DNA of 64,000 bases, from assembly GCA_032717465.1 (NCBI GenBank), contig CM064666.1, positions 4,892,528 through 4,956,527 on the forward strand, given 5' to 3'. The notes beneath the pieces are model-generated. The model was not told the origin of the DNA, made no database searches, and saw only the letters and a list, made by a program, of their open reading frames with translations. Shown here one piece after another: positions 11,440-23,265 of the stretch (position 1 is its first letter; the number at the start of each line of letters is the position of its first letter). Origin of the DNA: Coenobita brevimanus. Taxonomy: Eukaryota; Arthropoda; Malacostraca; Decapoda; Coenobitidae. A program made the translations under genes and the position numbers.

Positions 11440-12560
11440 GGAGTCTCTCTCCAGCCAAAGGTGGCTGTTGTGTATACATACGCAACGACTTATCTTGCTC
11501 TCGTGTTCCTGAACTTGATTCTTCTGAATTCTCCACTCTCTGGCTTCGGCTTTCCTGTCATTCTCTGACTAAATATATCTGTGCTGTTTACTTATCCCCT
11601 AATTCTACTGACTATCAAAAATTCTTCGACTATCTTACTTCTACGATGGAACACATTCTGTCCATTTCTCCTTTCTCTGAAATCTCCATTCTTGGAGATT
11701 TCAATGTTCACCACCACCTTTGGCTCTCCTCTCCTTTCACGGATCCACCTGGTGAACAAGCCTACATCTTTTCTATCCTTAATGACCTAGAGCAGCTTGT
11801 ACAGCACCCTACCCGTATCCCTGACCGCCTTCGAGAGAGCTCCAACATACTTGACCTCTTCCTCACAACTAATCCTTCTGCTTACTCTGTTAATCTTTTC
11901 TCTCCGTTGGGCTCCTCAGATCACAACCTTATTACCTTAACCTGTCCTATCGCTCCAGTACGGCCTGCGGACCCTCCAGGGAAACGTCGTCTCTGGCATT
12001 TTGGAGCCGCGGACTGGGAGGCCCTCAGGCAGTACTTCTTTGATTTTCCCTGGAATGATTATTGCTTCCATGGCCGTGAGCCATCTGAGTGTGCTTTGCG
12101 CATTACAGAGGTTATTCTCTTGGGCATGGAAGCATACATTCCTTTCTCATATCCTTTGACTAACGCAAGAAAGCCTTGGTTTAATCACGCTTGTTCTAAT
12201 GCTGTCCGCAACAAGGAGAAGGCCTACAAAAGGTACCGGAGCCAACCCACCCCTGAATCACATAATCTTTACGTTTCTGCCCGGAATCGTGCTAAGTCTG
12301 TTCTTCGCTCTACTAAAAATAATTTCATCCATACTAAATGCTCTCAACTCTCCAACTCGAATTCTTCCCGCTCCTTCTGGCACCTTGCCAAAAATCTTTC
12401 TAACAACTTTACCTCATCATCCTTCCCTCCTCTTTTCTACTCTGATGGTTCTGTAGCTATTTCTTCTACTGATAAAGCAGATCTCTTTGCACAGACTTTC
12501 TCCTCCAATTCCACCTTAGACGATTCCGGTGCTGTTCCTCCATCACTTCCCCCCCTCTGA
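11298..12560 (+). pseudogene. LINE endonuclease domain, N-terminally truncated
   Basis: This frame encodes the C-terminal two thirds of an exonuclease-endonuclease-phosphatase domain. Visible are [15 protein letters not shown] near residue 55, [12 protein letters not shown] near residue 133 (the GDFN catalytic motif) and SSDHNLITL near residue 205 (the SDH motif). The N-terminal Asn and QET motifs needed for nicking are missing, because the element is 5'-truncated. The rest is the linker region toward RT ([21 protein letters not shown]). The frame ends at a TGA just after the seven-C run. Changing that run's length would join it to the RT frame. As it stands the protein could not be an active endonuclease. 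Confidence 0.85.
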
Positions 12561-14232
12561 CTTCCTCATGGCTGACATTAAAATTTCTTCAGTTGATGTA
12601 TTTTCTGCCATTACTGGCCTCAGTACTAACAAGGCATATGGGCCTGATGGGGTCCCTCCTGTTGTTCTCAAAAACTGTGCTTCTGTGCTTACACCCTGCC
12701 TAGGCAAACTATTTCGCCTTTGTCTGTCAACTTGTACCTTTCCTTCTTGCTGGAAGTTTGCTCTCATTCAGCCAGTCCCAAAGAAGGGTGACCACTCCCA
12801 ACCCTCCAGCTATCGTCCAATTGCTTTAACGTCCTGTATTTCAAAAGTTTTCGAGTCAATTCTTAATAGAAAAATTTTAAGGCATCTTTCCTATCACAAC
12901 CTTCTTTCCGATCGTCAGTATGGGTTCCGTCAGGGACGCTCCACTGGCGATCTTCTCACCTACCTTTCAGACTCCTGGTCATCCTCCTTTCGGGACTTTG
13001 GCGAAAGCTTTGCCATTGCACTTGACATCTCAAAGGCTTTCGATCGAGTCTGGCATAAATCTTTAATTTCCAAACTGCCCTCCTACGGTTTCTATCCTTC
13101 TATCTGTGCCTTCATCGCTAGCTTCCTTTCTGGTCGTTCTATAGCTGCTGTCGTAGACGGCCATCGTTCTTCTCCTAGATCTATCAACAGTGGTGTTCCT
13201 CAGGGCTCTGTCCTATCACCAACTCTCTTCCTTTTATTCATCAATGATCTTCTAAGCTGTACATTTAACCCTATCCACTCATACGCTGATGACTCCACCC
13301 TTCACCTTTCCATTCGGTTCCCGCAGCGCCCATCTCAACAGTTACTTCAAGAAACGAGGGATGAGGCTATGGCACACCTAATGTCTGACTTGGCTCGTAT
13401 CTCTGACTGGGGTAAAAATAATATGGTTGTCTTTAATGCATCTAAGACTCAGTTCTTGCACCTGTCGACCCGACAAAATCTTCCACAGGTATACCCACTA
13501 ATGTTTAATAATATTCAGATTAATCCTGCATCATCCTTGAACATGCTTGGGGTTTCATTTACTCGGGACTTATCTTGGAAAGATCATATTGCATCTCTTG
13601 TGAAATCTGCTTCCAAGAGATTGGGTGTGCTAAGCCGACTCCGCTCTTTCTTTACCCCTGCACAATTGTTGATTCTATACAGGGGTTTTATCCGCCCCTG
13701 TGTGGAGTACAACTCTCATGTGTGGGGAGGCTCCCCACATACAGCTCTTCTCAATAGGGTGGAGTCAAAGGCTTTTCGTCTCATTAACTCTCCTCCTCTT
13801 ACTGACTCCCTTCAACCTCTGTCTCTTCGCCGCACTGTTGCATCTTTATCTCTTTTCTATCGCTACTTTAATGGTCACTGCTCCTCTGAACTGTCTGCTT
13901 GCATTCCTCCACCTCTACGACGGGCGCGTAGCACCCGTCTGGCAGCAAACTCTCATCCCTTTTCTGTCCAACTCTCTAATGCAAGAGTTAACCGTTACTC
14001 CCAGTCTTTCATTTATGCAACAGGTCAGCTCTGGAACTGTCTCCCTCTGTCTGTATTTCCTTCTGCCTATGATCTCCAGTCTTTCAAACGTAGTGTGTCC
14101 AGGCATCTCAAAATCATCGGATCTTGAATTTGGCTCTCTATTGTATTTTGTTTTTCTCTTGGAGGGAACTGTTACTGCGGGCTCATGCCTTTGGTTCCTT
14201 CTTCCTCGCATAAAAAAAAAAAAAAAAAAAAA
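11440..14232 (+). mobile_element. Jockey/CR1-type non-LTR retrotransposon, 5'-truncated
   Basis: The element starts inside the endonuclease domain at about 11440-11460 and runs through RT to a 3' UTR and a poly-A tail at 14211-14232. Coding DNA is open except for one frameshift in a run of seven C at 12548-12554. There is no RNase H domain. Two other copies in the window (2898-3187, plus; 18774-21540, minus) belong to the same family. No clear target-site duplication was found. Clade placement (Jockey versus CR1) is by general RT layout only. Confidence 0.88.
12529..14127 (+). CDS. LINE reverse transcriptase (open frame)
   Basis: The 532-codon frame is open from the C-run frameshift to the stop at 14127. 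RT blocks appear in order: [62 protein letters not shown] and the catalytic box HSYADD (YADD at residues 252-255). Later come [24 protein letters not shown] and the carboxyl [11 protein letters not shown] and RLINSPPL blocks common in Jockey/CR1 elements. No RNase H follows. It needs the upstream frame for a complete ORF2. The ATG at 12529 is inside the linker and is probably not the real start. Confidence 0.9.
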   Translation: MLFLHHFPPSDFLMADIKISSVDVFSAITGLSTNKAYGPDGVPPVVLKNCASVLTPCLGKLFRLCLSTCTFPSCWKFALIQPVPKKGDHSQPSSYRPIALTSCISKVFESILNRKILRHLSYHNLLSDRQYGFRQGRSTGDLLTYLSDSWSSSFRDFGESFAIALDISKAFDRVWHKSLISKLPSYGFYPSICAFIASFLSGRSIAAVVDGHRSSPRSINSGVPQGSVLSPTLFLLFINDLLSCTFNPIHSYADDSTLHLSIRFPQRPSQQLLQETRDEAMAHLMSDLARISDWGKNNMVVFNASKTQFLHLSTRQNLPQVYPLMFNNIQINPASSLNMLGVSFTRDLSWKDHIASLVKSASKRLGVLSRLRSFFTPAQLLILYRGFIRPCVEYNSHVWGGSPHTALLNRVESKAFRLINSPPLTDSLQPLSLRRTVASLSLFYRYFNGHCSSELSACIPPPLRRARSTRLAANSHPFSVQLSNARVNRYSQSFIYATGQLWNCLPLSVFPSAYDLQSFKRSVSRHLKIIGS

Positions 14233-14329
14233 GGTAAGGGACAGATATTGCGGCATCTCTAAGTGCACTTAGAATGCAAACCCTGCTCAGACAGATCGTA
14301 TCTTCGTTGGCCTGTGGGATCCATTTGCG

Positions 14330-14735
14330 CTCTAATGGTTGGGATAATTTTAGCACTTCATTCCAACTAATGCCAAGTGATCTTATTCGGCTGACAGTGA
14401 GTCACAGAAGCCTGAGTATCACACTATCACCATTAACCCTTTCATATTCGGGACGGTTTGCGGTACCCAGTTCAAGCTAACCACAGTATATTGTTCAGCA
14501 GGAAGTAAGTCAAAGAAGCCTGAAAATATTAATGGTGTCACTCTATCATGATCGGGATACCTTTGTTATAGCGTTCCCGTTAACTCAGACTAATTCAACT
14601 GGTCGCGCCATAGGAGCCTGAGAGTGTTAATACTTGTACTTTTAAAAATCATGTCGAGAAATCTCCAAAATTCAATTGCAGCAATCACCAGACGATCCTA
14701 TTCTGCTGAGTGTGACTCATGAGAGTCTAATAGTG
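14330..14735. repeat. Degenerate tandem repeat, four units of ~100-110 bp
   Basis: The word GAAGCCTGAG and relatives recurs at about 14407 (CACAGAAGCCTGAGTATC), 14512 (CAAAGAAGCCTGAAAATA), 14611 (CATAGGAGCCTGAGAGTG) and 14716 (CATGAGAGTCTAATAGTG), at 97-108 bp spacing. The preceding words (GGCTGACAGTGAGT, CAGCAGGAAGTAAGT, GCTGAGTGTGACT) follow the same period. Confidence 0.6.
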
Positions 14736-16020
14736 TAATGACCACAGTGTTCTTATTGGCTTGAAACTGTTCGTAACACAGCTTCTCGGCAATTTATTTT
14801 GCATGATACACCTTAATGTGTCAAGTACAATGAAGTGTATTAACGCCCTGTCCTTGTCATTTACATATGGTTTGATTCAGCTTAGGAGAGCCTTTTTAAC
14901 ATAACCTATATCTGGGAATGGAATCGTTCAAGGCAATTATTGTTTACCATATATCTTACTGATATTACTTTTATGTAAAATGTCAGTTCAAAAATGCTGC
15001 ACAGATTTCATTAACTTTTGATAATACCATAAGTACATAACTAATTACACAGTTTCTTACGAATCAAGGCTCACGCTTTCATGCACTGTGGAAAAAAAAA
15101 CAAAAAACATACGTTTCTTCGCAGTCTAATATCACAATGCATCAGTTCCAATATATTCAGGCAATTCAGACTCAATCCGTTACTCACAATCATTTTCACA
15201 ACTGAAGGACGCAACAGCGGTACTTGAGAGCTTTCTAACACATTATTTCACACACGCTGCAGTGAGATATGCTGAAAGACTAGAAAGGAAGGGAATAAGT
15301 ACTTTTACACCATACATATATATATTTACATATAGATAGATGGACTGATAACATATAATAGATTTATTGGTTGGTTGAGTCATTGACTGATTTGACTGAT
15401 TTATTAACTGATAAACTGAATGACATGGATAACAGACAGGTATCTAGACAAGATTTTTGTTTCTATTCATATAACTATACTCCATTTCACCAGCCTGGCA
15501 CCGTATCAGTGATGTCAACACCTGTAGCATTGATAACAGCCCTCATTACAGGATATAACTTTTTGTATTGCCTTTATATTGGTTCTCAAGGTATTAAACA
15601 GAGGTTCACCTAGTGCAGAGGATTCACATCATCACCACAGGCGTTGACGACATCGCTGATTGTGCCAAACTTTGTGAAATGGAGTACAGATGAATAAGTA
15701 AAAACAGGCTGGTTGAATTATAGTTACAGATAAAAACCTACAGAAGTTCTATAGTTACATTATGTTATATTTCATCGTTAACTTAATTCAACATATATCA
15801 AAAATTAGACATTTCCTTGTAAATTAAATTACACACACAAGTGCGTCCAAAACATTAACAGAGTATGAAATATTAGTGGACACTTTTACGTGAAGACATT
15901 CCAGAGCTGAAGAAATTGATTTAATATGAGAATAGAATATATATATATATTTTTTTTTCACCCCGTGCAAGGATAAGTCTCCTTATTTTATAAATCTGGA
16001 TTATGTGACGATAAGAAAGG
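14736..16020. other. AT-rich, no gene seen
   Basis: No recognisable coding motif or repeat family. Reading frames are short. Confidence 0.5.
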
Positions 16021-16200
16021 CACCTTCACGTGGTGGCACCAATATACCAATGTGCATCTGCCTCTGGTTATACCAATCAACTCCCTCCGTTTCCCTCGAG
16101 AGGAGGAAGATGGACTGTTGAAAAGGGAAACCTCAGGCTGCAGTTTACTGGGTTGACCTCAAGATGGTCTGGGGCCAAACCAAACAACAACAATACAGCA
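16021..16200 (+). mobile_element. SINE-like repeat, copy 1 (CAA tail)
   Basis: A ~170 bp unit begins CACCTTCACGTGGTGGCACC and contains GAGGAGGAAGATGGACTG, CTCAGGCTGCAGTTTACTG and GGGGCCAAACCAAACAACAA, ending in CAA repeats. A second diverged unit follows 410 bp downstream in the same orientation. A short dispersed unit with a simple-sequence tail suggests a SINE. The tRNA-like head is not convincing. Confidence 0.6.
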
Positions 16201-16427
16201 GCAGATGACGACAGTCCCAAAGTGCATTACATGCTCTTGAATGAAATGAATTTCATTTCTAAGCCTTTCAGCTCAGGAGAAGTAATTTCATAAGGCAAAT
16301 AAATATTGCTTGGAGTAGAAAGAATATATATAAACGACCACCGTCAAGGTAAAGAAGTTTCTTAAAGTTTCTGCTTCGTCATTCAGGCACTTTCCTGTTT
16401 TAATTAGATAGTGGTATTGGTGAGGAA

Positions 16428-16580
16428 TACATTCATGTGGTGGTGCTGATTGATAAAGCGTCCCTAAATTCCCCTCTGTATCCTCCTAAAGGAGGAGGAT
16501 AAGCTGGAAGAGAATGACAAGTTCAGGCTGCAGTATACTGAATTAACGTTCTGATGGGCCGTGGGCCAAAACAACATTAA
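16428..16580 (+). mobile_element. SINE-like repeat, copy 2
   Basis: Words match copy 1 in order: TTCATGTGGTGGTGCTGAT, CCTAAAGGAGGAGGATAAG, GTTCAGGCTGCAGTATACTG, GATGGGCCGTGGGCCAAAAC and an AACATTAACA tail. Confidence 0.6.
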
Positions 16581-16734
16581 CATTCTTGCTAATGATCGAA
16601 ATTTTTTTACCTCTGGACAGCCTCTTATCATCACTGGGTAAAAAAAAATCCATTAACTTCTTCCCAAAATTCCTCTTGGAATCTGTGTGGGAAATCTGCT
16701 TAATGCAAAAGATACTTCAGGGGTCGTATTTTCA

Positions 16735-17062
16735 AAGGAAGTTAAAAAGAGAGAGAGAGAGAAGACTGAGGGTGAGGAGGTAATTAAGGTTGAAGAAGGA
16801 TTATTTGGACGGAAAAAAGTTGGAAGGAGGGAGGGTAAAGAGGGTTATTAAGGTTGAGAATAGGTGATAAAATGCAATAAGTGGAAAGGAATAAGGAGGG
16901 AAGGAAGGAGAGAGAAGGGAGGTACTGAGGAGAAGATAGAGGGAAGGAAGAGAGGACTACTTTAAGGCTGGAGAAGGATGAAGAAGAAGGGAAGTTGTAG
17001 GAAGGAAAGAAGGGAGGTTGATGGGGAGTAAGGAAGAGAGAGAGACAGAGAGGGAGAGTAGG
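16735..17062 (+). repeat. Polypurine tract with recurring TTAAGGTTGAGAA words
   Basis: About 330 bases are nearly all A and G. Sparse pyrimidines cluster in the words TTAAGGTTGAAGAAGGA (16781), TTAAGGTTGAGAATAGG (16847) and TTTAAGGCTGGAGAAGGA (16961). Confidence 0.75.
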
Positions 17063-17606
17063 TTGTCGGCACTATCTTGGTTTATAAAAACAATGGAGTC
17101 TTAGTCATTTTTCGATTACAACAATTCCAAGATGTTTCCCCCCATACCTTCGCTTTCGGATATCGCATGCAATGATAAAAATTTAAGCTTTAATACATGG
17201 ATTTCAACCATACTAACTCACACGCGCTGAGACGCAACTATTGTTCTCTCACCTTAGGTTGGTCCAGATCTTCGTCCTTTTGCAGCTCATTACTCGTAGC
17301 TCGGCAGAAGAATCGACACTGTTACATCTGTACATACTGACACTAACACTTTTTTATTTCTGGAACTATCATCATATTCTAATGTTATTCCACTGGTAAG
17401 TTTCTTGCCATCATAAGATATTGTCCAATTCAGGCTGGTAGAGATAGTTAGCAATGCAGGAGTTCTATCCTGGAGTCTGGAAAGGGTGGTAATATGGATA
17501 TTCTTGGCTGCATTTTATTCTTGCTAGCAACGATTCGAGAACTTTCTTGGCATCATCGGTCTTTGTCCACCCCGTGCTGGTAGGGATGGTTAGCAATCTC
17601 CAGTAA
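17063..17606. other. No gene seen
   Basis: Mixed sequence containing two CTGGTAG.GATGGTTAGCAAT-like words (17440 and 17578) about 140 bp apart, which may be a further degenerate repeat. Confidence 0.4.
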
Positions 17607-17785
17607 CCCATTAGCTCCCAGGGTTTCTGTGTGAGGGATTGTGCTGGGAGGGTACTAAGTACTGTCCTCCACCTGTCTGCTCACAGTCGCGAAGCTCAAA
17701 GGTCCCTACCCCGGAGTTCCCTCCCTTCTTAACTCTTGAAAATTCCCAGTTCCGTCCTATAATGAAGACACTGGACGCAAATGGG
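17607..17785. mobile_element. TTAA-type MITE A (179 bp)
   Basis: Ends are CCCATTAGCTCCCAG on the left and the complement of CTGGACGCAAATGGG on the right, which pair as imperfect terminal inverted repeats. The flanks are GTAA and TAAA, decayed TTAA sites. The interior matches MITE B at 17824-18769 nearly base for base, apart from the insertion in B. No coding capacity. By TTAA target and CCC start it looks like a piggyBac-superfamily MITE. Confidence 0.65.
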
Positions 17786-17823
17786 TAAAAAAAAAAAAAA
17801 AAGATAGATTTGCCAGTGCTTAA

Positions 17824-18769
17824 CCCATCAGCTCCCAGGGTGCCTGTGTGCGGGATTGTGCTGGAAGGATGCTAAAGCGTACTGCCCTCCGCCTATCGGC
17901 TCATGGTCACAAAGCTTACAAGGTTCCTATCCAGGGTTCCGGTCTTTATTAACCCGCGGCGTCCCGTCGACGTTCTTTAACGTCCACACGTTTTGTCACT
18001 GCCAATCCCGTCAACGAACATAAATGCAAAAAAATTGCAAGGTCCCTAATTTGCACAATTTTCAATTTTCGCGAATCATTTTTGGTACGTATACACGTGA
18101 CACCTTCCTCAACAAGATGCCAGGCAGGGACAATGCTTTACCCAGCATGACCTCCTCCCCCCCCCTGCATGCCATTGTCTCACCAATTCAACTGTTATCA
18201 GTGACCTGGCCAGTATAGCCATGTCATGCCACGGTAGGAAATTCAGGGCCAGAGTGATTCCCCAATCAATGACAATGTGGAGGACAAACTTTACATAGCA
18301 TTAGAGGAAGAAACAGTTAGAAATGATGATCAGGTAATGTGGCAAAAAAAGGTCAGGTATTAGTGAGTGAAACAATGCTTATAATGCCTATATTACTGCT
18401 TGAAAACCAATATACTCTTGTACTACATATAAATTCGTACCAAGTAAATAAATAAATACCGTTTATGAGTGGTGTGAAATAGTTATCCTCCCATAGAACT
18501 CGTTTTCTTTGGTGCCAGCCTGATCGAAAACCCAGTAAGGTAAGGAGGTACTCCTACCTGTAATGAGTATTTTAAACCTCAGGTGAGCGATTTCTCTATG
18601 AATTTTCGATGTTTCTCACCAAAAGCGAAGGTTTGAGCCAAAAAAGATTTTTTCCTAAAATGGTCGGGATTTGGGGGAGTCAGTGGTGGAAAAGTGGTCG
18701 GGATGGGGGGGGTTAACTTTTGAAAACGCCCAGTTCCGTCCCATCCTGAGGACACTGGACGCAAAGGGG
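17824..18769. mobile_element. TTAA-type MITE B, split by element C
   Basis: The left arm is 17824-17948 and the right arm 18717-18769, with TTAA at 17820-17823 and 18770-18773. Ends are CCCATCAGCTCCCAG and the complement of CTGGACGCAAAGGGG. The two arms together equal MITE A, whose undisturbed TTAA marks the insertion point of element C. The right TTAA lies exactly at the end of the minus-strand LINE fragment that follows. Confidence 0.7.
17953..18712. mobile_element. TTAA-bounded non-autonomous element C inside MITE B
   Basis: It is flanked by TTAA at 17949-17952 and 18713-18716. Left end CCCGCGGCGTCCCGTCGAC and right end (complement) CCCCCCCCATCCCGACCAC agree at 13 of 19 positions. A perfect palindrome GACGTTCTTTAACGTC lies just inside the left end. 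Within MITE A the same site is an intact single TTAA, so the boundaries rest on an empty-site comparison. No transposase frame is seen. It is probably mobilised by a piggyBac-type transposase. Confidence 0.7.
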
Positions 18770-18773
18770 TTAA

Positions 18774-21540
18774 TGCAAGGAAGAAGGCCAGAAGCCTGCA
18801 AGACTGCCCCTTCAAGAAAATAATAAAAACAAAATAACAGACAGCCGAGTTCAAGATCCGTTCACTTCGAGATGCCTGGATACACTATGTTTAAAAGACT
18901 GCAGCTAGGAAATACAGACAGATGAAGATAGTTCCAGAACTGATCTCTTCCACACATGAAGGATTGAGATAATGGTTACCTCTTGCATGAGAGAGTTGGA
19001 CAGAAAAGAATGAGTTTGCAGCCTGAGAGGTGCTATGCACCCACTGTAGCGGTGGAGGGATGTAAGCACACAGTTCAGAGACCTGACCATTGAAGTAACG
19101 ATAGAAAAGATAGAAAGATGCAACAGTGCAACAAAGAGACAGAGGGTGAATGGAGCTGGCAAGAGGAGCAGAGTTAATGACACGAAAAACCTTTGACTCC
19201 ACCTTAATGATTAGAGCTGTATGTGGGAAGCCTCCCCACACATGGGAACTGTACTATACACAGGGGCAAAAAAAAATGAATCAAGATAAGAACTGCACAG
19301 GGGTAAAGAAGGCACAAAGTCGGTTTAGCACACCTGATTGCTTGGAAGCATATTTGACAAGAAAGGTAAAATGATATTCCCAAGAAAAATCCCGAGAGAA
19401 TGAAAAACTAAGTATGTTCAAAGGTGATAAGTTGGGTACTGATAAAATTGAGAGGATACTCCTGCAGACAATTTTGATGGGTCGAAATATGTAAGAATGA
19501 GATTATGATGTATTAAAAACAGCAACATTACTTTTATCCCAGACAGAGATGTGAGCCAAGTCAGATATTAGGTGTGCCATAGCCTCATCCCCTGTCTGTT
19601 GAAGTAATGCTGAGATGGACACTACAGGGAGTGAAAGGGAAGGTGACGGATGGAGTAATAAGCGTATGAACGGATAAGGTTGGATGTATAGTACAGCTTT
19701 GAAGGTCACTGATGAATAGATGGGAATGCGTTGGTAATAGTACAAAGTCCTGAGGAACATCACTATTGTAAGCTCCAGGGGAAGAAAGGTGGCTGTCAAA
19801 AACAGCAATTATAGAACGACAAGAAAAGAAGCTACAGATGAAGATACAAAAAGGAGGATAGAAACCATAAGAGGGCAGTTTGGAATTTAAAGATTTATGC
19901 CAGACTCGACTGAAAGCCTTTGAAATGTCAAGTTGAATGCAAAAGTCCCGAAAGGAGGTTGTCCAGAAGTCTGAAAGAAGATGAAAAGATAACCAGTGGA
20001 GCATCCTCGGTGCAACCTACACTGGTGACTGGAGAGGTTCTGATAAAAATGATACTTCTATCACTTTATTGTTATGGATAGATTCAAAAGCTTCAGAAGT
20101 ACAGGATACTAAAGCAACTGGGTGACAGTAAGAGTGCTAGGAATGATCACCGTTTTATGAGACAGGCTGAAAGAGAGCAAACTTCCAGCAAGAAATACAA
20201 GTTGAGGACAAGAGGAAGGACCCCATCAGGCTCATATGCATTACTGCGTGCGAGTGAGCGCAGCCAGCTAAGCAATGTTTACTCTATGTTCCGCTGAGAA
20301 ATGAATGGCCCGACACGACCTGCCCGGGCCGACCGCGACGGTTTTCAGAGGCTAATAAGTTTTCTACTGTGTGAGATAGTGAAGAGACGCTTTCAGCAGG
20401 TAGTAGATGCATTTTATATTTTGTTGTTAGCTACATATTTACTGATGAGACCAAAGAAACCCCTTGGAATCCCAGCTTTCCAGAGGAATGTACTGGGGGC
20501 TTCAACCGACGTGTCCCACTATGAAATCGAATTAAAAAAGAATTCCTGTTGTAACACTATATTTTCTTGCATGAATTCTAACAGTTAGATATTGGATGTT
20601 ACGCTTATAATTTTACATGAACGTTTTTTTCCTATGTTTAGGGGGTAAAATCAGTAAGGATCGCCCTATTTCTAGGTTTTATCATTCGATCAATAGCCAA
20701 GCGTTTACCAACGCAGTTCTTTAATAGGGCAAGTCGGGAGCAGAGACATGAAGATTGCACATGTGATAAATGCTACAGCACCTCAGTATATGCACATCCA
20801 GAGAGAAAAAGTGAGAGAGAGAAAACGTGAGAAAGTAAACATTTTAACTCAATAATATTATTATTCAGTTATTGTTCAGCTTCCTTACAAGAAATGTTGA
20901 AAGTTTAAGCCAAGAGGAAATTATGATGACAGGCGTATGCAAATGCTCACTCGCTCTTCCACGCTCACAAAGCGCATTTTACTGGATAGTTTTGAAAACA
21001 GAGAGAGCAGAAAGTACATTAAATGAAAGAAATTTAAGGTCAGTTATGAGGAAGTCAGAGGGGGTGGGGGAGTGATGGAGAAAAAGCACCGTAATCATCT
21101 AAGATGGAAATGGAGGAGAAAGTCTGAGCAAAGAGTTCTGATTTTTCAGTAGAAGAAACAGCTACAGAGCCATCAGAATGGAAAATAAGAGGGAAGGATG
21201 ATGAAGTAAAGATGTTAAAGAGATTTTTGGCAAGGTGCCAGAAAGACCGAGAAGAATTTGAGTGGAAGAAATCAGAGCATTTAGTATGAATGAAATAATT
21301 CTTAGCAGAACAAAAAACTGACCTAGCATTTTTTCCGGGCAGACACATAAATGAAATGGGATTCAGGGGTGGATCGGTTTTGAACCTTTTGTAGTCCTTC
21401 TTGTTGTGGACAGCAATAGAACAAGTGCGTGATTAAATCAAGCATTTCATTTTTTTTTTTTTTTTTTTTTACATTAGTGACAGCGAGAGAAAGGAATATA
21501 TGCTTCCATGCCCGAGAGATCAACTTCTGTCATGCGTGTG
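18774..21540 (-). pseudogene. Jockey/CR1-type LINE copy, fragmented and interrupted
   Basis: On the minus strand the endonuclease-RT linker reads from about 21540 to 21000 (MISRAWKHIFLS, then TPESHFIYVSARK, then [11 protein letters not shown]). RT resumes at about 20262 (AYEPDGVLP-like) through YNSDVPQDFVL and LDISKAFSRVWHK to about 19500. The carboxyl part (MWGGFPHTALI, RVINSAPL) runs 19241-18850, followed by the 3' UTR word TTGAAGGGGC. Stops and frameshifts are frequent. The stretch 20262-20995 does not belong to the LINE. It is closest to the element at 11.4-14.2 kb. Confidence 0.82.
20262..20995. mobile_element. Insertion in the LINE copy, possible DNA transposon remnant
   Basis: About 730 bp separate LINE segments that are contiguous in the 11.4-14.2 kb copy. 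The word GCGAGTGAGC occurs near the left end (20252-20261 region) and, inverted, near the right end (GCTCACTCGC, about 20945), suggesting degraded terminal inverted repeats. A 95-aa frame (20301-20588) reads GIPAFQRNVLGASTD but I do not recognise it. Confidence 0.4.
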
Positions 21541-22866
21541 GCACAGTACAGACATTAAATGGTGACACTGCCATGTTGCTATAAAATTCGCACTTCCACT
21601 ATATTCTTCACCGACTGATGTTCTCAAAATTGAATCCCGTCATCCATGCTGTCCTCTAAATCTTTACGCAATGGTTGGATTAAAACGGATAAAAGCAGTT
21701 TTAAATTGTCTTTGCAACGTGACTTTGACCCATACCAGATCCATGATTATCTCAGTCCTAAATGCGTTGAAAGAGACACGGAAAAATCTTCATTTGATGA
21801 GATTTCAGCAGCGCTTAACCTCACCTAAAATAATCCTTGAAGTAAGATTGATATACATGTGCGTCACCTGCTCTTGCCTTGGTTGATGTATATGTGTACA
21901 TAACCCCTGTGAAGGGATTATTAAATCATTGACTGTTTAATAAAACATGTTTGAAATCCAGTTTCTGATAACCAGAATAAAAATTTTCTGTTAAATACGG
22001 AAATCATGTATTTTTTGAGTGAAAATACTTTCAGTTCAAAATAGAACAGTAGTTCCAACACATAGAATACTGTCTAGTTCCGGTCACGTAAAAAGAAAAA
22101 AAAAAGTCAAATGCATGAGGGTGTAGCAAACTGATATCAACTATATCTAGAATGAAAAAAAAAAAAAAATGTAAGGAAAGTTTAGAAACCATAACTAAAT
22201 CTACCATAACTAATCACAGATTGTGGGGATTTATGCCAGATAGGTCAAATCTTCAGAGAACACAATAATATGATTATCAAAAGTATTTCACGGTACAATG
22301 GCTAAAGTATACAAGCTGTAATGGATATAAAATTGGTTGCAAGTGTTTCCACTCATAATTATGAAGCTAAGCACTTCATTAGCGTTATTGATAAGAAGGA
22401 GGTTGCCTTGGAATGTGGTAAAGTGTGATACTGTATTAACGTCTTACAACACAAAACATGGAGCACGTAATCACAGAGCAACGTCGACATATTCCGATTA
22501 TTGACTAGGAGCATTTCCCTTTCAAGTTAAATTAGTGTAGAGTATAATTTCCTTTTGTCTTGCTTATGAATAATTCCATAACAGCTTTCCTCTGCTGCAT
22601 GACATTACTTTTCACTAATCCCTGCCGGCATCAGATAGAGAGTTTGGTGGGTGTGGGAAGGAGTCCTTCAGCTTTCCCATCATTTTCTTTGACCCATGGA
22701 ATAGTCACGTTAGTTAAGCATAATGGGTTTAAGATTGAAGTCAGGAGATTTGGTGACATCCTCCTCCCTTGCGATATGCAGTATAAGCGACAAAGCAAAT
22801 ATCCAACAAACATTTCCCAGATTGATTGTGACATGCAACCATCGGTTTACAAATCTACTGTAGATA
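21541..22866. other. AT-rich, no gene seen
   Basis: Poly-A runs near 22090 and 22155 and short frames only. Nothing recognisable. Confidence 0.5.
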
Positions 22867-23265
22867 CAGTCGTGGCCATAAATAATCACCAATCCTCCTG
22901 TAACCCGTGCCTCAGGCTAGCTCCTTTATGCTCGGCAAGTCACACTGGTGTTAGAGGGGCTGAAATGGAGGGGCCAGAGAGAGATGGGAAGGTGGGTGGG
23001 GGGACGAACGATGGTGCTTGAGTGGAGTGAGGTAGAAGAGGAAGGGTAGGTAGGGGAGGGAGAATGACAGACGAAGTTGTCGCCACATAATTTGTCTATT
23101 TTCTTTCATTCGGGGCATCACATAAAGGAGTTACTATTAGTTTGATAAAGCTGCATTACACCTTGTACGGCTGCGTCAGATAAACTTTATATTGGTGGTG
23201 ATATCAAGGACTGGCTCGTGAGACAAGTACACTGACGTGACAGATCAAATATTAGTGCAGAGCCA
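22867..23265 (+). repeat. Left terminal inverted repeat of the Tc1-like element
   Basis: 399 bp. Its complement is recognisable across 23896-24266, including the words TTTGTCTATTTTCTTTCATTC and CTGCATTACACCTTGTA. Confidence 0.88.

Noticed and set aside
14430..14580. TTAACCC at 14434 and CCCGTTAA at 14573 as ends of a TTAA element
   Set aside because: The inward ends do not match as inverted repeats. The stretch is better explained by the ~105 bp tandem repeat.
22560..23021. 153-codon plus-strand frame
   Set aside because: It runs into the inverted repeat of the Tc1-like element and has no recognised motif.
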